Shown: positions 1-11,898 of the stretch, piece after piece
Position numbering within the stretch: position 1 is the stretch's first letter
Layout: each line of letters starts with the position of its first letter
DNA from: Pelodera strongyloides
Taxonomy: Eukaryota; Nematoda; Chromadorea; Rhabditida; Rhabditidae
Assembly: GCA_036852015.1 (NCBI GenBank)
Contig: JAANDG010000255.1
Span: 62,001-126,000 of the forward strand
DNA length: 64,000 nucleotides
Direction of reading: 5' to 3'
Made by a program: the position numbers and the translations under genes
Notes under the pieces: model-generated
What the model saw: the letters and a program-made list of their open reading frames with translations, nothing else
Told to the model about the DNA's origin: nothing
The model's database searches: none

Positions 1-23
1 GCCAACTCAGAAAACATAACGTA

Positions 24-77
24 TACCCATTACCCTTGAAGAACATAACTTACCCATTACCCTTGAAGAACATAACT
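24..77. repeat. 27-bp tandem duplication
   Basis: Two adjacent perfect copies of a 27-base unit beginning TACCCATTACCC. The rest of positions 1-1343 holds no exon that I can support; it should contain the intron and later exons of the membrane-protein gene that ends at 1344 in this window. Confidence 0.9.
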
Positions 78-1083
78 TATAAAAGCTACTGAAGCTTCGC
101 GGGTAGCACTTCGCACATTTATCTGGCAAAAGGTGTGCAGCGGACCCTTTTTTTGCTCCGCACACTGTTAATCATAACAATTGGGTTGCGCTAAAATCAC
201 TAAGCCTAGATCCTATCCTACGCCTAAGGAAAACCTTAATATATTACCTACCAGATCACCCCAAATCCGATAAAGTCCGCATTTTGCTCTTCGCGAGTCC
301 AATGCGTTTAGCATCAAATCTTCATTCCAGATAGTTTTTGTGATGTAAACGAGTTGAACAAGGGCGCAACATGCCGAGGATACTGTAAGAATTGTTATTA
401 TAAGTGTTCGATAAGGCTATGCCCGTAGAACACTCATTATTATGTAACTGCGCCGCGCACATAATGATGGCGCACACGTGGCACACTTGACCACAGGTGC
501 GCCAAAGTTGCACACTTTTCGCACACGCAAGGACCCAGTTTGGTAGCGACTTCGCGAAAGTTGTTGCATTTGTAATGACGGTGTCTGATGCTACGATATT
601 CACAAACGCGCAAACACAAACAAAAACCGCTCACTTTGCACCTCTCCCTCAATATGTTTCTGGTAGAATAGAGCGGAAATAGTGTGGATCGACCATAGGA
701 CGAAAGTGATTCGCGTTCTCGAAAAGTGTTTCACATCAACGTCGGCGATTATCGGATACACTTCGACGCCGAAGAAGAACTCGGAGACGCTGTCGACTGA
801 AAAAATATTGTTAAATCAGCAATTTTTTACAGTGAACACCTGCAAACATGTTGCACAGGTAAGCGGTTCTACACATTAGGCGGTACCTGACGGAAAAAAA
901 TATGCCGCTATGCTATGCAGGGATAAATCGTGCGATAAGGTGCACAGTACCAATGTGGAACCTTTTTTTCTCGCGATGTGCCAACAGATGCGGTAAACGA
1001 GTTACATTGCATGTTTTTCAACAAAGCGGGATAATGCGGGTTTATACTCAGATCCACGAACGCGCGTATACTTTCTCGAAAAC

Positions 1084-1205
1084 ACATCGCGCGGGTAGCC
1101 GTAACCGCACAGCGCGGGTAGCAAATAATGCGTAACCGCATCGTGCGGGTAGCGCACAATGCGTGACCGCGTTGCGCGGGTAGCGAAAAATAAGCTCGCG
1201 GATAG
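1084..1205. repeat. Degenerate ~31-bp GC-rich tandem repeat
   Basis: About four units, each built around GCGCGGGTAGC and separated by TAACCGCA-like spacers. Several overlapping open frames on both strands here are side products of the repeat, so no gene is called. Confidence 0.7.
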
Positions 1206-1343
1206 CCTCGGATCCATTTTTAGGGGTCTAGCCGCAACCGTGCCGCGCGCACGTGAACGTACTAGTTCATAGGACAAAGCTCTTATCTCCCCTTCAGCAG
1301 TATACTCAGGAAACTAAGTTGGAAAGAATAAACAGCTCCTTAC

Positions 1344-3514
1344 TTGTATTATGCTCCCCAAATCTATAGGCACAGTAGAGTCCGAGCATGGCAATCATTG
1401 AAATAATGCACATACATCCAATAATACCGGGAAAGTGGAGGAAAAAGAGATCCGGTCTGAAAAAAACATATTAAAAACATCTATTAATCTATTAAATTAC
1501 AAGTGAATGCTGACCAAGTATCCCAAAGATTCTGTGTGATTCTGTCAATACTACCGTATTTCTGCACGAAACTTGTATATATAATATGAAAAAAAAAATC
1601 GCGTAATTCCAAAATACTGTGTAAATTTTCACCATACTTGGAAACCCCATAAAATAAAAGAGCGTGTCCATGAATTTCAAGACAATATTTTCCACTTCTC
1701 CCTATATTTACGAAATTTTTATTTAGGAAAGACAATAAACTTTAAATAAATTCTAAAACTTGAAACCTATAAAACTTGAGGGCTGCTCCGAGAGGATATA
1801 ATAGAGAGATGAGAAGAACGGCACTAGATCCATTCACGGCTTTTTGGTGGTTTCCTGCAAATTAGATTTGTATAAGACGAGGGGGAGTTATAATTAAAAA
1901 ATACATAAAGAGGGGGAGGGGCTTAACAAATAGCACATAATATGGGCGTGGTTTTAATTTAGCGTGTATAATAGCGTTTCCAAGTATCCCAAAAATTCGG
2001 TGTGATTCTGTCAATACTACGGCATTTCTGCACGAAACTTGCATATATAATATGAAAAATTAAAAAATATTTCGTGTAGTTCCAAAAAACTGTAAATTTT
2101 CACCATACTTGGAAACCCCATTAAAGGGGTATGGGTCATGAAATACATAGGAAAAGAGGAGACCATTTGGCGACGGTTCTCATTTTTTTAGTGGTCCAAA
2201 CCATTTGGAGACCCGAATGTCTAACAATAAGTGTTCTAGGAACAGGTGAAGGAAACACTTGAAAAAATTCAATTTAGAAACTATAACTAAAACAAGTATA
2301 ATAAATAGGGTATCCTACCAATAGACGTGGATAAAACTGTGACCATGTCATGAGGTAGGAACCAGTAAAATATTAGCTGAAGTGACAGAAGTACAGCAGT
2401 GATTTTCCACGCAATTGCATCGAGCAGAGGTGGGAATAATACGGCGAAATACGGACTTTCGAACAGAATTCCCGAAAGTGACTGGAAATTGGAAATTTCA
2501 ATTTCTCGATTTTCATCTACGCATATTGTAACAAATTTATAGAAGAACCATATGTCCAAACCCAGCAACGTACATTGACGAAACTCCGCGTCATCGCCGC
2601 GAAAAAAGAGTCTGCCGCAGCGGGGCGGCGTATCACCGCAAGGGTGCGCAGAGGGTGTTCAGTTCCAGTAAGGCGCGCACTCTCTTTCTTTTTGCGCGGC
2701 AATGTCGCGGAGTTTCGAAATTCAGAGTACTCCTTACTAACCATAATCATGACCTTCCAAGGAACACTTGCTCATGTATGTATATGACACCAAAAATAAT
2801 AAAACGTACCTCTCCAAGAGCTCCCTTGTGTACGTATATCGCGTAGAGATAAAATAGCGAAAAGAATGGGAGCAAAACGACCAGTATCGAGATTACTCGG
2901 TTGGAAACTGTGTGTTGCCGCTGAAATGCAGGCTTCTATTTAGATTTATGGAATTTTTTTTATGAACTCTACTAGATTCTGTAAACTATTTACCTTTACA
3001 AAAACTTTGACACATTCCTACAAGGATAAATCTTATTTTCTGAACATCGTAAACTTAATTAGGTTCATTCGACTAATTTGGCCGTTTCTTCAAATATATT
3101 CAATCAGTATATTAATTCAACCGAATTGCTGTGACAATAAAAAAAATCTCAAAAAAAAAAACTTTTGTGTAAGTCTCGTGATGGACGCAAACACTAGAGT
3201 ATCAAAGGCATATTAGTATCACTAGTAATAGTAGTAGTAAATCAATAAAATAACCTGCAGTGCCTGTTGTAGAGCCTGTATATCCCTGGCCGAGATGGAG
3301 CTCCTACGAATCGAGCCTGCACTACTTGCACGTCGTATCCTTTGCATATAGAACCTGAAACCCTAATATCGTAGGCTAAAGTCTAATTCGAGGACTACAG
3401 AAGAGAAGAGTACAAACTACAAACTACAAATAAAAAAAAATCTATGACGGTTAACAATAGCAAAGTAGAGGTAGAGGGAGGATGTTTCTAAGGAGAAAGA
3501 GAAAGGGTGAGAGT

Positions 3515-3550
<36 letters not shown>

Positions 3551-4027
3551 GAGAGAGAGAAGTCTTCTAGAGACATAGGGGGCATGAGCGCTGGTCGACA
3601 AAATTTACGCTAGAGAAAAAAACAATGAAGTGAAGGACGAAGGGCGAAGGAAAATCAAAACAGATTACACATTACACGGTAAGCTGGCACAATATGTCAC
3701 ACATAAATATTTTGGGTACTGGTCACATGGTGCTGCACAGCATGAACATCCTATGGGTTCTGCTAACGAGATGTAGTTTATGGATATACTTGATACCTGA
3801 TATAGATATACCCTTACTTGATATAGAAGAACCGTACAGCATACCGAAATATAAGGAAACCTTGCTGCATGAAGAAACCCCCCTCGAACCTTCGTATTGA
3901 CGAGTTGCAAAGTATAAATGTTTGTTGAAACATATATGCGTAAACAAAAACGCGGTAATGAGAAGAAGGTGTACTTATTGCCAGGAAAACACTGTGAACG
4001 ATTATTGTATTCAACAGTCAGCTGATG
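1344..4027 (-). CDS. Lamin B receptor / C14-sterol-reductase-like membrane protein (partial)
   Basis: Six exons join with matching phases: 4027-3975, 3354-3255, 2920-2810, 2481-2319, 1854-1767 and 1456-1344. The reading begins with a short stretch that could be the end of a Tudor-like domain (HQLTVEYNN). It continues with a basic serine-rich segment (RRASSAGSIRRSS), a first membrane helix (ILVVLLPFFSLFYLYAIYV), and further helices including QLIFYWFLP, AVLLISLLYPLG and IIGCMCIISMIAMLGLY. This order, RS-like segment followed by a multi-helix domain with an LP turn after the second helix and an NG before the third, resembles lamin B receptor and the ERG24/TM7SF2 reductases. The reductase DGRxLxYxxNG signature is mostly lost: only GNHQKAVNG is seen. 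Lamin B receptor acts at the inner nuclear membrane. The first exon (53 nt) is the weakest. The C-terminal catalytic half lies off the left edge, and the start codon was not found. Other multi-pass families remain possible. Confidence 0.5.
1513..1641. mobile_element. MITE-like element, CCAAGTAT family, copy 1
   Basis: Starts CCAAGTATCCCAAAG and ends ACCATACTTGG, so the ends are inverted repeats. The inside is shared with the copies at 1980 and 19116 (TGTGATTCTGTCAATACTACC, then a TTTCTGCACGAAACTTG stretch). It lies in an intron of the receptor-like gene. No coding capacity. Confidence 0.75.
1980..2112. mobile_element. MITE-like element, CCAAGTAT family, copy 2
   Basis: Same ends and same internal sequence as the copy at 1513, in the same orientation, with a small internal length change. 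It lies in the neighbouring intron of the same gene. Confidence 0.75.
3508..3560. repeat. GA microsatellite
   Basis: Runs of GAGA broken by GTGA, inside a longer purine-rich tract. A similar purine tract (GAGAGGGA type) lies at about 4627-4700. Nothing else is recognisable in this intronic stretch. Confidence 0.85.
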
Positions 4028-5446
4028 CTGATATAATCAGTTGATCAATATTGACACTGGGATATCTTCTTCAAGTGTTTTCGTCGGCTATGATCAGGCG
4101 CACGGACAACTTGTCCATATAATATAATAGCTCGAACTAAAAGCACCGTAAACTAAATTTCGAATAAAAAATCACGATGATTTCACAATCACTGTATAAT
4201 AGCAGGTGAGCGTGTTTTCTCACATTGCTGTATCAGTGCCACTAGTAATAATAATAATAATTTATTGACACATTCTATAAAGTATCTAAGTGTGCATCAT
4301 ACAAAATGATGATGAGAAGGTTGGCAAATTAAGCCACATGTAATGTACTAGTAAGATTAGAAAGAGACAACAGGCAAGACAGAACAAATTCGGAACATAC
4401 AAACTTACAAACTATTTGTTTCTCAGTTCAAGATCAAAATGTGAAATATGCTAGGAGTCTAAAGGCAAAAAGAAACGTTGTGCACCGGAGGGAGGAAATG
4501 AAAAATGAAAGAGAAGAGGATCATCTCTCTTCCTTTTCTTGAGCTCATGTTTTCTCCCGAGCACAGCTCGGACATTGTAAAGCTAGACGGGTGTCCCAGC
4601 CCCAGCCGGGACAAACTCGAATCTCTTTAGAGGGGAGAGAGAGAGAGGGAAAGAGAGAAATTAGGGAGAGATAAGGAGGGAGAGGGAGAGATAGAGGGAA
4701 ACGTGAGAGAATGATGGAGAAAATAAGAGACATGATGAGAGTTATAATCAGAGGATAAAGGCTGGCGGGAAAAGCAATCCAAGTGTCTCTTGTGTCTCAT
4801 TCTTGTCACTCATAGCACATATTTTTCCTACAGAAAAAGGAAAGGTCAACTGAAAGGTAAAGGAGGCTAAAGAACACTCATCCGAACATAAAAAGCGTGT
4901 TTACTTTACCGATGTCTATATTGACGCTTCGTACTTTTCGCACACAATTGATGCGCCGCAACGCAATCGCGCAAAAGTAAACAAGCGTTGTTTATTTTCC
5001 GGGTACTCATGATACTCATACTGATGATAAGGACACTCATGTATACAAACTAGCAAAACAATCCGTTGGACGCATCCATATCCATACGTAAGCAGTCTTT
5101 ATTTTTTATTTTATAATTACCGCATGCAAAATCTTTAGACAAACGATATTTAGACAAAATCGGGCTTTACAACTAAGTAAGCTAACATCGCGTTCCGATA
5201 CATATTAAAGCTCCAGAAAGAAATAACAAATAATTTTTTATTTGCAAACACGTATACGGTCGCTAAATCAAAAGGGCAACTACGTATGAATTGTAATCAT
5301 TTAACATGAAGCGGTAGCAATTGTTCGTTGTGAAAGGTACATCAACTAAATAAATACACATGGACAGAAATAACAAACGCTGGGAGGAACAATTAGGCGT
5401 AATTTGGGGCAATTATCTATATTCACTGCCGAGAATTAGTAGTGTT

Positions 5447-5470
5447 TTTATTTATTTATTTATTTATTTA
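5447..5470 (-). promoter_or_regulatory. Clustered AATAAA polyadenylation signals
   Basis: On the minus strand this tract reads as overlapping AATAAATAAATAAA hexamers. It lies 50-70 bases after the stop of the 55-codon ORF and about 250 bases after the stop of the RSD-tail gene, where a 3' end would be expected. AT-rich tracts of this type are common in the window, so the call is only positional. Confidence 0.35.
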
Positions 5471-5517
5471 TATTTTTTGTTTCCTACGTCAACCACTTCC
5501 TCCCAGGGTTGTCCCCA

Positions 5518-5685
5518 TTACTCGTGATAATAGAAAAAATCATCATAAAATGAGATGGGAATAAAACTTGGACTTGAGTTCTGTTGTTTATCATGGGCGT
5601 AGTTAAATCGGAGGACTAAAGTAGCGGCCACTACCATAAACAGCATACAAAGAATCGTGATACTAGATAGAGACCTCATTTCCAT
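5518..5685 (-). CDS. Possible 55-residue membrane or secreted microprotein
   Basis: An uninterrupted ATG-to-TAA frame of 55 codons. Residues 9-25 form one strongly hydrophobic segment (ITILCMLFMVVAATLVL) after a short N-terminus with one arginine, as in a signal peptide or signal anchor. The rest is polar and ends in aromatic and acidic residues (YDDFFYYHE). The ATG lies 34 bases after the stop codon of the upstream gene, with an AG acceptor-like AAAGTTAG just before it, and an AATAAA cluster follows the stop. It could equally be an unused ORF in the 3' UTR of the upstream gene. I recognise no family. Confidence 0.3.
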   Translation of the reverse strand: MEMRSLSSITILCMLFMVVAATLVLRFNYAHDKQQNSSPSFIPISFYDDFFYYHE

Positions 5686-5718
5686 AGATTGCTAACTTTA
5701 TCAAAGATAATCAAGTAA

Positions 5719-8700
5719 TCAAGATCCAGTCCGTTTCGGTGAAAGTTCTTGCGTTTCATCGGAGGCCACTGACTGCGGTGTGTTATCGGAGCGAAGTATT
5801 TCAGTCGAAATCTAAAAGTAATTTATGAAAACAGAAGCGCCAGAAGAGCCAATAATGTGTTGGAGTAGAGGTGGAAAGCGGTAAAAAGAGAACAAAAAGA
5901 TATTCAAAGTTTAACTACTGTCGGCGATGTGTGCCGCATATACGACATACACCCAGGTAACGGCCTTCGAGGTCTAACTCCAGACTTGAAACACTAAATT
6001 TATATACATATAATCTAGTAGGAACTAGACTTCTTATGATGAGCTTGGACAACTTACATACCGATGGTGGTTTGGGCGATTCCTGCGTGTTATCCGACCG
6101 CAATTGACTATTCTAAAGTAAATAAGTAAATTCTACAGAACATTTGTACGAATCTCAATAACTCATGGAAACTCATTGAGTTCAATTCACTCGAATATGA
6201 TAACCGAATTCTCATTTTTCTCTTTTTGCTAATGATAATAAGTTTTAAATAACAATATTTTTTTTACCGTATCCAGTGTTTCTCCCGAAAGTTGGGTACT
6301 ATCACTACGCGATTCACCCGAATTTTGCGTGCTGTCGGAAAGAATGGTTGCGCTTCGCGGCCCGCCTCCCTAAATTGGGTTGACTTTAGAAAAAAACACA
6401 GCAAACGATTGCGCGACACTACCGTCGCGCACAAGTTTGTTTTGTGTTTGTAAGCAAGTTTATAAGCAGTTGTTTTGTGCGCAGCCACAACCTCGCTCGC
6501 CTCGCTCACAATTTGAGCGCCGCGGCACCGTGACAGGGTACTAACAGTATAGCAGAAGCCGAATACAAATATATAAACATACCGCTCCCAGGGATTCTCC
6601 AGAATGTTGGGTATTATCGCTGCGTGGACTGGTGGCACTCTGAAGCTATAGATATATTAGACGGCAATAAGGAAGGAACTACTGCCAACGCATAAAGAAA
6701 AGAGAAATTGAAGTGCGCACCTCCGCACTACAGAGAGCTATATTTATTTGTTTAAAGCGAAATGCCGGCCGGTTTTTGAAACGCATCGAGTACACCAACA
6801 TCTCATGCGTCATATGCAAATGAGCATAATTTAGCATAAAAAATAGACCCCAATTAGACCCCACTTCGCATAAATACATAAGAATGCAGCTGTCCACGAT
6901 GCGTTTCAAAAACCGGTCGGTATTTCGCTTTAATATATTTATGCTCTTTTATCCGCATTTGGTAAAAAAAACTGGGAAATTCACGTGTGTTTTCGATTCT
7001 CCAGAATTCTGCGTGCTGTCCGACCTCACTGGCACACTTCCCCCCTATAATATTTACAAATAATTTATCGAAATAAATAAATAATTCTCAGAAAAAAATG
7101 GGTGTTTTTCTTGTCGACAGCATCAGAAAGAGGTATATTATATAAGTTTGAACCAGAGTTGTTGATGTAACATAGTAACATCCTTGTTTTTTTTTGTTTC
7201 CCAATATAATAATTATAATAATAATAATTTATTACGCACACATACAATTCATGAGAAAAATATATGCAACGTACAGTTTTGTCGAGTAAAGCAACAGTCA
7301 ACAGTAGCACAAATATAAAAATGAAGAATAAATTAAGTGACACATAATAATCCGGGTTCGAAGTGTACAAGTGTACTGTTGATAATTTCCCCCGTGAGGC
7401 CGCTTTTTTTTTATTTCTTTGTACATACTTCATTCTAAAATTGCTTTCAACTTCTCATATACCTTTAACACGCCAAGTTTCAGGCATAAAATGGGATAAC
7501 ACATGTCAGTCCGCTTATTCCGATTTAGTGTGTGCTACTGCTCAACTACTGCGCGATTATTAGACTGCTTGTAGCATACAAAGTATGGGAATGCAGTTGT
7601 CCAAAATACGTTTCAAAAACCGGTCGTCATATCGCTTTAACTAAAAACTAAATTTATGTAAATAAGAATGTAGGTCAGGGCGCTAGAGCATGAAGTCTTT
7701 AGACAACTCGCATGGAATGTCCCTCCACCTAATCTAAGGCTGATGTCAGCACAGTTGCTCCAATTCAGCACAACTGTTTCCTAAGGCCTTGTGACGCGGG
7801 CAGGAATCGAACCCGCGACCTTTCGCACGAGCAAGAGCGTACCGACTGCGGCACGCCCCTTGCTGGAGAGAGAGCAAAAAGGTAGCGCCTTGAACCAACA
7901 TACACAGAGAGGAAACTGGTTCGATAATTACTGACATAAAAAGAAAATCGGACTTATTAATAAAAGTTAATAATAATAATGTAAAATATTAAAATAAGGA
8001 ACCTTAAAAGATTCGCTTTCAAGCTGTGTCCTCCTGGCTCGTTCGAATACGCCTCCATAATGAGCACGATAGAGCTAAAGATTACGGTGTTTACATGGAA
8101 ATTCATAATTAATGTGGTTAAATTGGCACTGGATTAACCAGCTGTATGGAAATACTAGAAAAGGACCCAAGATAGGGACTCTAAAGCTAAAGACTACAGA
8201 TCCTAGAAACTATGGTCCATTTTAAAACAAGTAGAAGTAGAGGTACGGTAACAGAGTCCACTGCTCGCACAACTGCTACAGTATTATAGTAAATGTTTTT
8301 CGTTGCTTTGGGGATAATAAACTTAATAAACCTGTTGTATTTCAATTTCTCCCTGGTCCCAGAATAACATATCCCAAAAAGATGTAGGGCCCAATTTGCG
8401 CTCTATTCCGTCTAAAGCAATTAATTAGTTGGAGTTCATTCATATCCGCATAGGACGATGCAGATACAAAAAACGGGAAAGTCCGACGCAAACCCTTTTC
8501 ACGCTCAGTCTGCGCCAGTTTCTCGTCTTTTACGAAAAAGCGGTCCGCGCACATATGGCGATATATGGCGACGCTATGAGAACGGTGCGACACACCCTTT
8601 TCTCCAACTCTGGCAGTAACGCTTCGATTTTGCGGAACACCAAGACAAGCGCCACATTCTCGCCGCGCATCACAGCTACGCATTATATTATACAATCACA

Positions 8701-11697
8701 CTCCTTACCTAGAAACAACCTGCCATTTATAATTGCTCAGGTAAATTATGAATGAATCAATTATATGAAGTATACGAAAAGACAAAGAGACTCCTTAGTT
8801 TATAATTACCATCGAGAAATCAAATTAAATTTCAATACAAAAATATGAAGCATCACCTATTGGAGTATCACAATCCTTCATTGCCGCGGATAAACTACCA
8901 GAGTGGCCCACGAGGTCCATCGCTTGTAAGAGATTGGCCTCGTCGAAGAATAGATGCTAAATAGACATACTTTTAAATAATCATTAAAGGGAATATGTAG
9001 GCCCTTTTTGAAGTTAAGCTGTATTAATAGAATGCGTGTTGTCCATTAAGGAAACAATAACAAAAGTTGTCTACAATTACCCACTTAAAAGAAAATCAAT
9101 TACAAAGCTCGCCTTTTCCATAGTAAACGCTAATTCGGACCCCTTGCATAAATTTGGGTCTGATTGAATAAATTTCAGTTTAAATCGGCAAATAGCAAGA
9201 TTCAAGATGCAGCGCATTCCAATTTCGTATTTACATATTCAGTCGCCTATTTAAATTAACGTCTGGTATGGAAACGCTAGTTTCGCTTTTTTTTGCTCAT
9301 TTTGAGTGCCTACATATTCCCTTTATTCATTTTTAACAATAATCCATGGATCATCTCGTGCGCTGTACGCATTTGTACGTGTTTGCCAATGAGGAGAAAA
9401 TAGTCTAGGGTTGAATTTTTTTAATAGTGTTCTAGACACGTGTTTCTTTTTCTACGAAGTACCTTTAAATCATAATAAGGATAAAGCCATATAAGATAAC
9501 GCCTACATCAGTTCTGGTAAGGTGGATTCCGTGTATCCTGTACCATGTTAACGCCACAAAAGCTGTACCGAGAGCCAGAACTCCTAAATGAAAGTCGAAT
9601 GAGTGGGAGGCCATGCGTCGGTGCGGCGAAGCACTCTCACACTTCTGGCACGCAAGTCAATAGACGGACAGGACAGAGTTTATTGGAAACAAAAAATCAC
9701 AAAGCAATCGGCAAATTACAAACGAGTACAATAATCTCTCACGAAGGAACGTTGTTCACGTTACGGTTGCATTAGTTTCGTTAATAACCTGTTCTGTCAT
9801 TTTCTAAATAAAAAGAAAAAGCATAATAATAATACCTCCAAATACATTGTGGGCCATACTTGCGAGGATTGTACCTAGTCCCAAAGAGGTCACTACGGCC
9901 ACAGAAGTGTTAAATAGCGAATTTGGAGTATTGAAGCTGAAGACATCTGACGACTGCAATATGATTAAAATACATATTATGCATTTGGACAAAATTAGGC
10001 CACGTAAAACGCAAGCATACGAAGTAGTTTTAAACCCGGGCCAATTCTGAGTGCGGCGCACGGTGAGCAACTTTGTCAGAACTATGTGAAACGCAAGCAT
10101 ATGCCCAACTCCAACACGTGAACCGGAGTGCGGCCATGAATTGGCCGGTGCGCGGTCTACAAAAGCGGGTCGTGGTCAACCATTTCGGACCCAGGTGTAA
10201 GTTGAATCAATGAAGCGGCGTAACTCCTGGTCAAGCTACATAAGAAACAAAGTATCAAGTTGTTGTTTGCATTTGCACCCACACATTTTTTGCCGGATTG
10301 CTAATCAACCATATCATGCATATTTATGTAATATTTATTTATATTATATGTGTTTGTGGTGTCATTTAATAAATAAATAGCTAAACACTCACACGTTGAC
10401 TGTTAGTGCTCGAGTCTAAACCATCACACCGGTGTCTACGAGCTGAAACGCAAGTGTACATTAGTTTAGAATATAGCTAACATGTCACATAGTGTCGTTC
10501 AAGCGACTAAGTTCTAAGTGGTATTAAGTGGTCTTTTTATTTTCCAGAATGCGTACTCTCTCGTATCCATATAGTTAAAGTACACGTTTCGATTAGAGAG
10601 AAAACTTTAGCCTTGTCCTAAAGGCTCGGCACGTGTCCACTGTAATTAACGACTTAGTTATGTTTAAATACCCACCGACTCGTTTTGAATTCTCTCTAGA
10701 ACTCAGTGTGGGCGCTGCCGCGCTCATCCTCAAGCTACTCAATTTGGAAATAACAATAGTGATACAGCGAATCTCAAATACCCCTTGTTATAAGCTGGCA
10801 TAAATTACACAACTACCAATTAGAGGGTATGCGTTTCATTCAAACAATAAAAATTAAGTGGGCACGTCCTCATTATTCCACCGTATAGACGCCGACGTGC
10901 TCAAGGGCCAACAATCTCTTCAAAGTGGGATGATCTCAATCTCTTCTTTCGCACAATCGCCGCGCAAAATAAAGGTGCGCCAGAACTGGGCGGCGGCCCC
11001 TCCTAACTGCATGAGCGGGAGCAAGTGGTGAGAGCATTAACCGTTCCGCACTTAAACTACATTGCAAAGGTATCTAAAATTATAATAAAGATCAACAACA
11101 ATAAATAAATAAAAATGTTTTTGCCGTGGGGCTGCAACTACACAGCTACATCATACCAATTTATTGATGTTAAAATATAACTGGGTCTAACGATAAAAGG
11201 AACAATATAACGAACAGAAAAAGTACGATATAACGAACAGAAGACCATCACAAATGTTCAGCACATAACCAAAAATCACTCGCTTATTCTATTACAGTAA
11301 ACCTAATTAACGAAAATAACTAAATAACGTATTGATTACTTATTATTCAACAACTTTCATAAATCATTATTGAAACATATTGATTACTTATTATTCAACA
11401 ACTTTCATAAATCATTATATCAATTGAAATAGTACCTCGTAAGTTCATTTTTTTAATAAAAGGCTGATTAAACAAAGCACACGCTAAAATTAGTAACAAT
11501 GTTGCACCACAAATTGCCAACGAATGAAGCCCCTCAAAAGATAACAATACGAATAATTCGGACGATTCGTATTAAAGAGGTATGGCACGTGGTTTTGAGC
11601 ACATAATCTAACACCACGTGCCATTCCACCCAACTTCAGAAAGATAATTTGATGGAGTCGGGGTACGGTACAAAATGTCAAGAGGAACACTCCCCAT
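5719..11697 (-). CDS. Unrecognised membrane protein with repeated RSDxTQxSGES tail
   Basis: Eleven exons join in frame into 290 codons: 11697-11635, 9953-9836, 9583-9507, 8956-8857, 8411-8332, 8074-8003, 7044-6985, 6639-6583, 6369-6268, 6112-6062 and 5811-5719 (stop TGA). The N-terminus is short and polar (MGSVPLDILY). Two hydrophobic helices follow at about residues 37-75 (SVAVVTSLGLGTILASMA and GVLALGTAFVALTWY). A charged, probably helical middle carries WDMLFWDQGEIEI and YGGVFERARR. The C-terminal third is Ser/Thr-rich and contains six copies of an RSD(S/N)TQ-x-SGES motif, one or two per exon. All tail exons are in symmetric phase 0, which permits exon duplication or skipping. The start is only 197 bases after the capping-enzyme stop and has a CTTTAG acceptor 11 bases before it, as expected for a trans-spliced downstream operon gene. 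The first exon is the least certain. I do not recognise the family. Confidence 0.65.
5770..7026 (-). repeat. Repeated exons encoding RSD(S/N)TQ-x-SGES
   Basis: Five consecutive coding exons carry copies of one motif: VRSDSTQNSGES, PRSDNTQHSGES, LSDSTQNSGES plus RSDSTQLSGET in one exon, LRSDNTQESP, and LRSDNTPQSVAS. The copies are alike at the DNA level near the motif but the introns between them differ, which points to old exon duplication. The motif is rich in Ser/Thr-Gln and Ser-x-Glu, so phosphorylation is a reasonable guess. Confidence 0.75.
6751..6933. mobile_element. TTAA-flanked MITE, GCGAAAT family, copy 1
   Basis: Inverted ends TTTAAAGCGAAATGCCGGCC and its match ACCGGTCGGTATTTCGCTTTAA, with GTTTTTGAAACGCATCG just inside. 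A TTAA at both edges suggests piggyBac-type target duplication. It sits in an intron between two of the RSD exons. Confidence 0.8.
7585..7640. mobile_element. GCGAAAT-family MITE, half copy
   Basis: Only the right end is kept: GAATGCAGTTGTCCAAAATACG, then CAAAAACCGGTCG and CGCTTTAA, as in the copy at 6751. Confidence 0.65.
7672..7862 (-). mobile_element. tRNA-derived SINE
   Basis: On the minus strand there is a polymerase III A box (TGCCGCAGTCGGTACGC, 7853-7837) and a B box (GGTTCGATTCC). The T stem pairs well, but the 5' end does not pair with the sequence after the T arm, so there is no acceptor stem and this is not a working tRNA. The sequence after the head contains GCCTTAGGA and a GACTTCATGCTC / CCTGACCTACATTCTTA tail that resembles the tail of the element at 41975. 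Intronic. Confidence 0.65.
11330..11417. repeat. 48-bp tandem duplication
   Basis: The 40-base sequence beginning TATTGATTACTTATTATTC occurs twice, 48 bases apart. It lies in the long first intron of the RSD-tail gene (9954-11634), in which I saw no other supported exon. Confidence 0.85.
11573..11630. mobile_element. Short AGCGGTA-family MITE
   Basis: Near-palindrome GGTATGGCACGTGGT ... ACCACGTGCCATTCC with a short loop. It is a trimmed member of the family seen complete at 18181. Its right edge lies next to the donor of the first exon of the RSD-tail gene. Confidence 0.65.
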
Positions 11698-11814
11698 TCA
11701 CTCAAAACTAAAGAAAAAATTGAAAGAATATGGTGTACAGTAAGTCAACCAGAGACAATGCATCTGCTGAGTTAATCAATGCTAACAATCAGTGCATCAA
11801 CAGTTCACTGATTA

Positions 11815-11898
11815 CGTAAAACAGCATAGCACGCGTTTTGAAACGTCTGCCCGTGATTCCAATATACGTTTCACAAATCGCATGCCATACCGCTTTAA
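11815..11898. mobile_element. AGCGGTA-family MITE overlapping the capping-enzyme stop
   Basis: The right end TATACGTTTCACAAATCGCA then CCATACCGCTTTAA matches the family terminus; the left end is degenerate. The TTAA at its edge supplies the in-frame TAA stop of the capping-enzyme gene on the minus strand. Confidence 0.65.

Noticed and set aside
7790..7862. A functional tRNA gene on the minus strand.
   Set aside because: The T arm and B box are good, but the acceptor stem does not pair and the anticodon arm is not convincing.
8342..8755. Overlapping frames of more than 100 codons on both strands.
   Set aside because: Only the small exon 8411-8332 fits a phase-consistent gene; the rest is GC-rich intron without recognisable content.
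8857..8956. Exon at 8857-8956 first considered as the C-terminal end of the capping enzyme.
   Set aside because: An exon at 11987-11895 fits in phase, carries the PPPQKRPR tail and ends in a stop, so the later exons belong to a separate gene.
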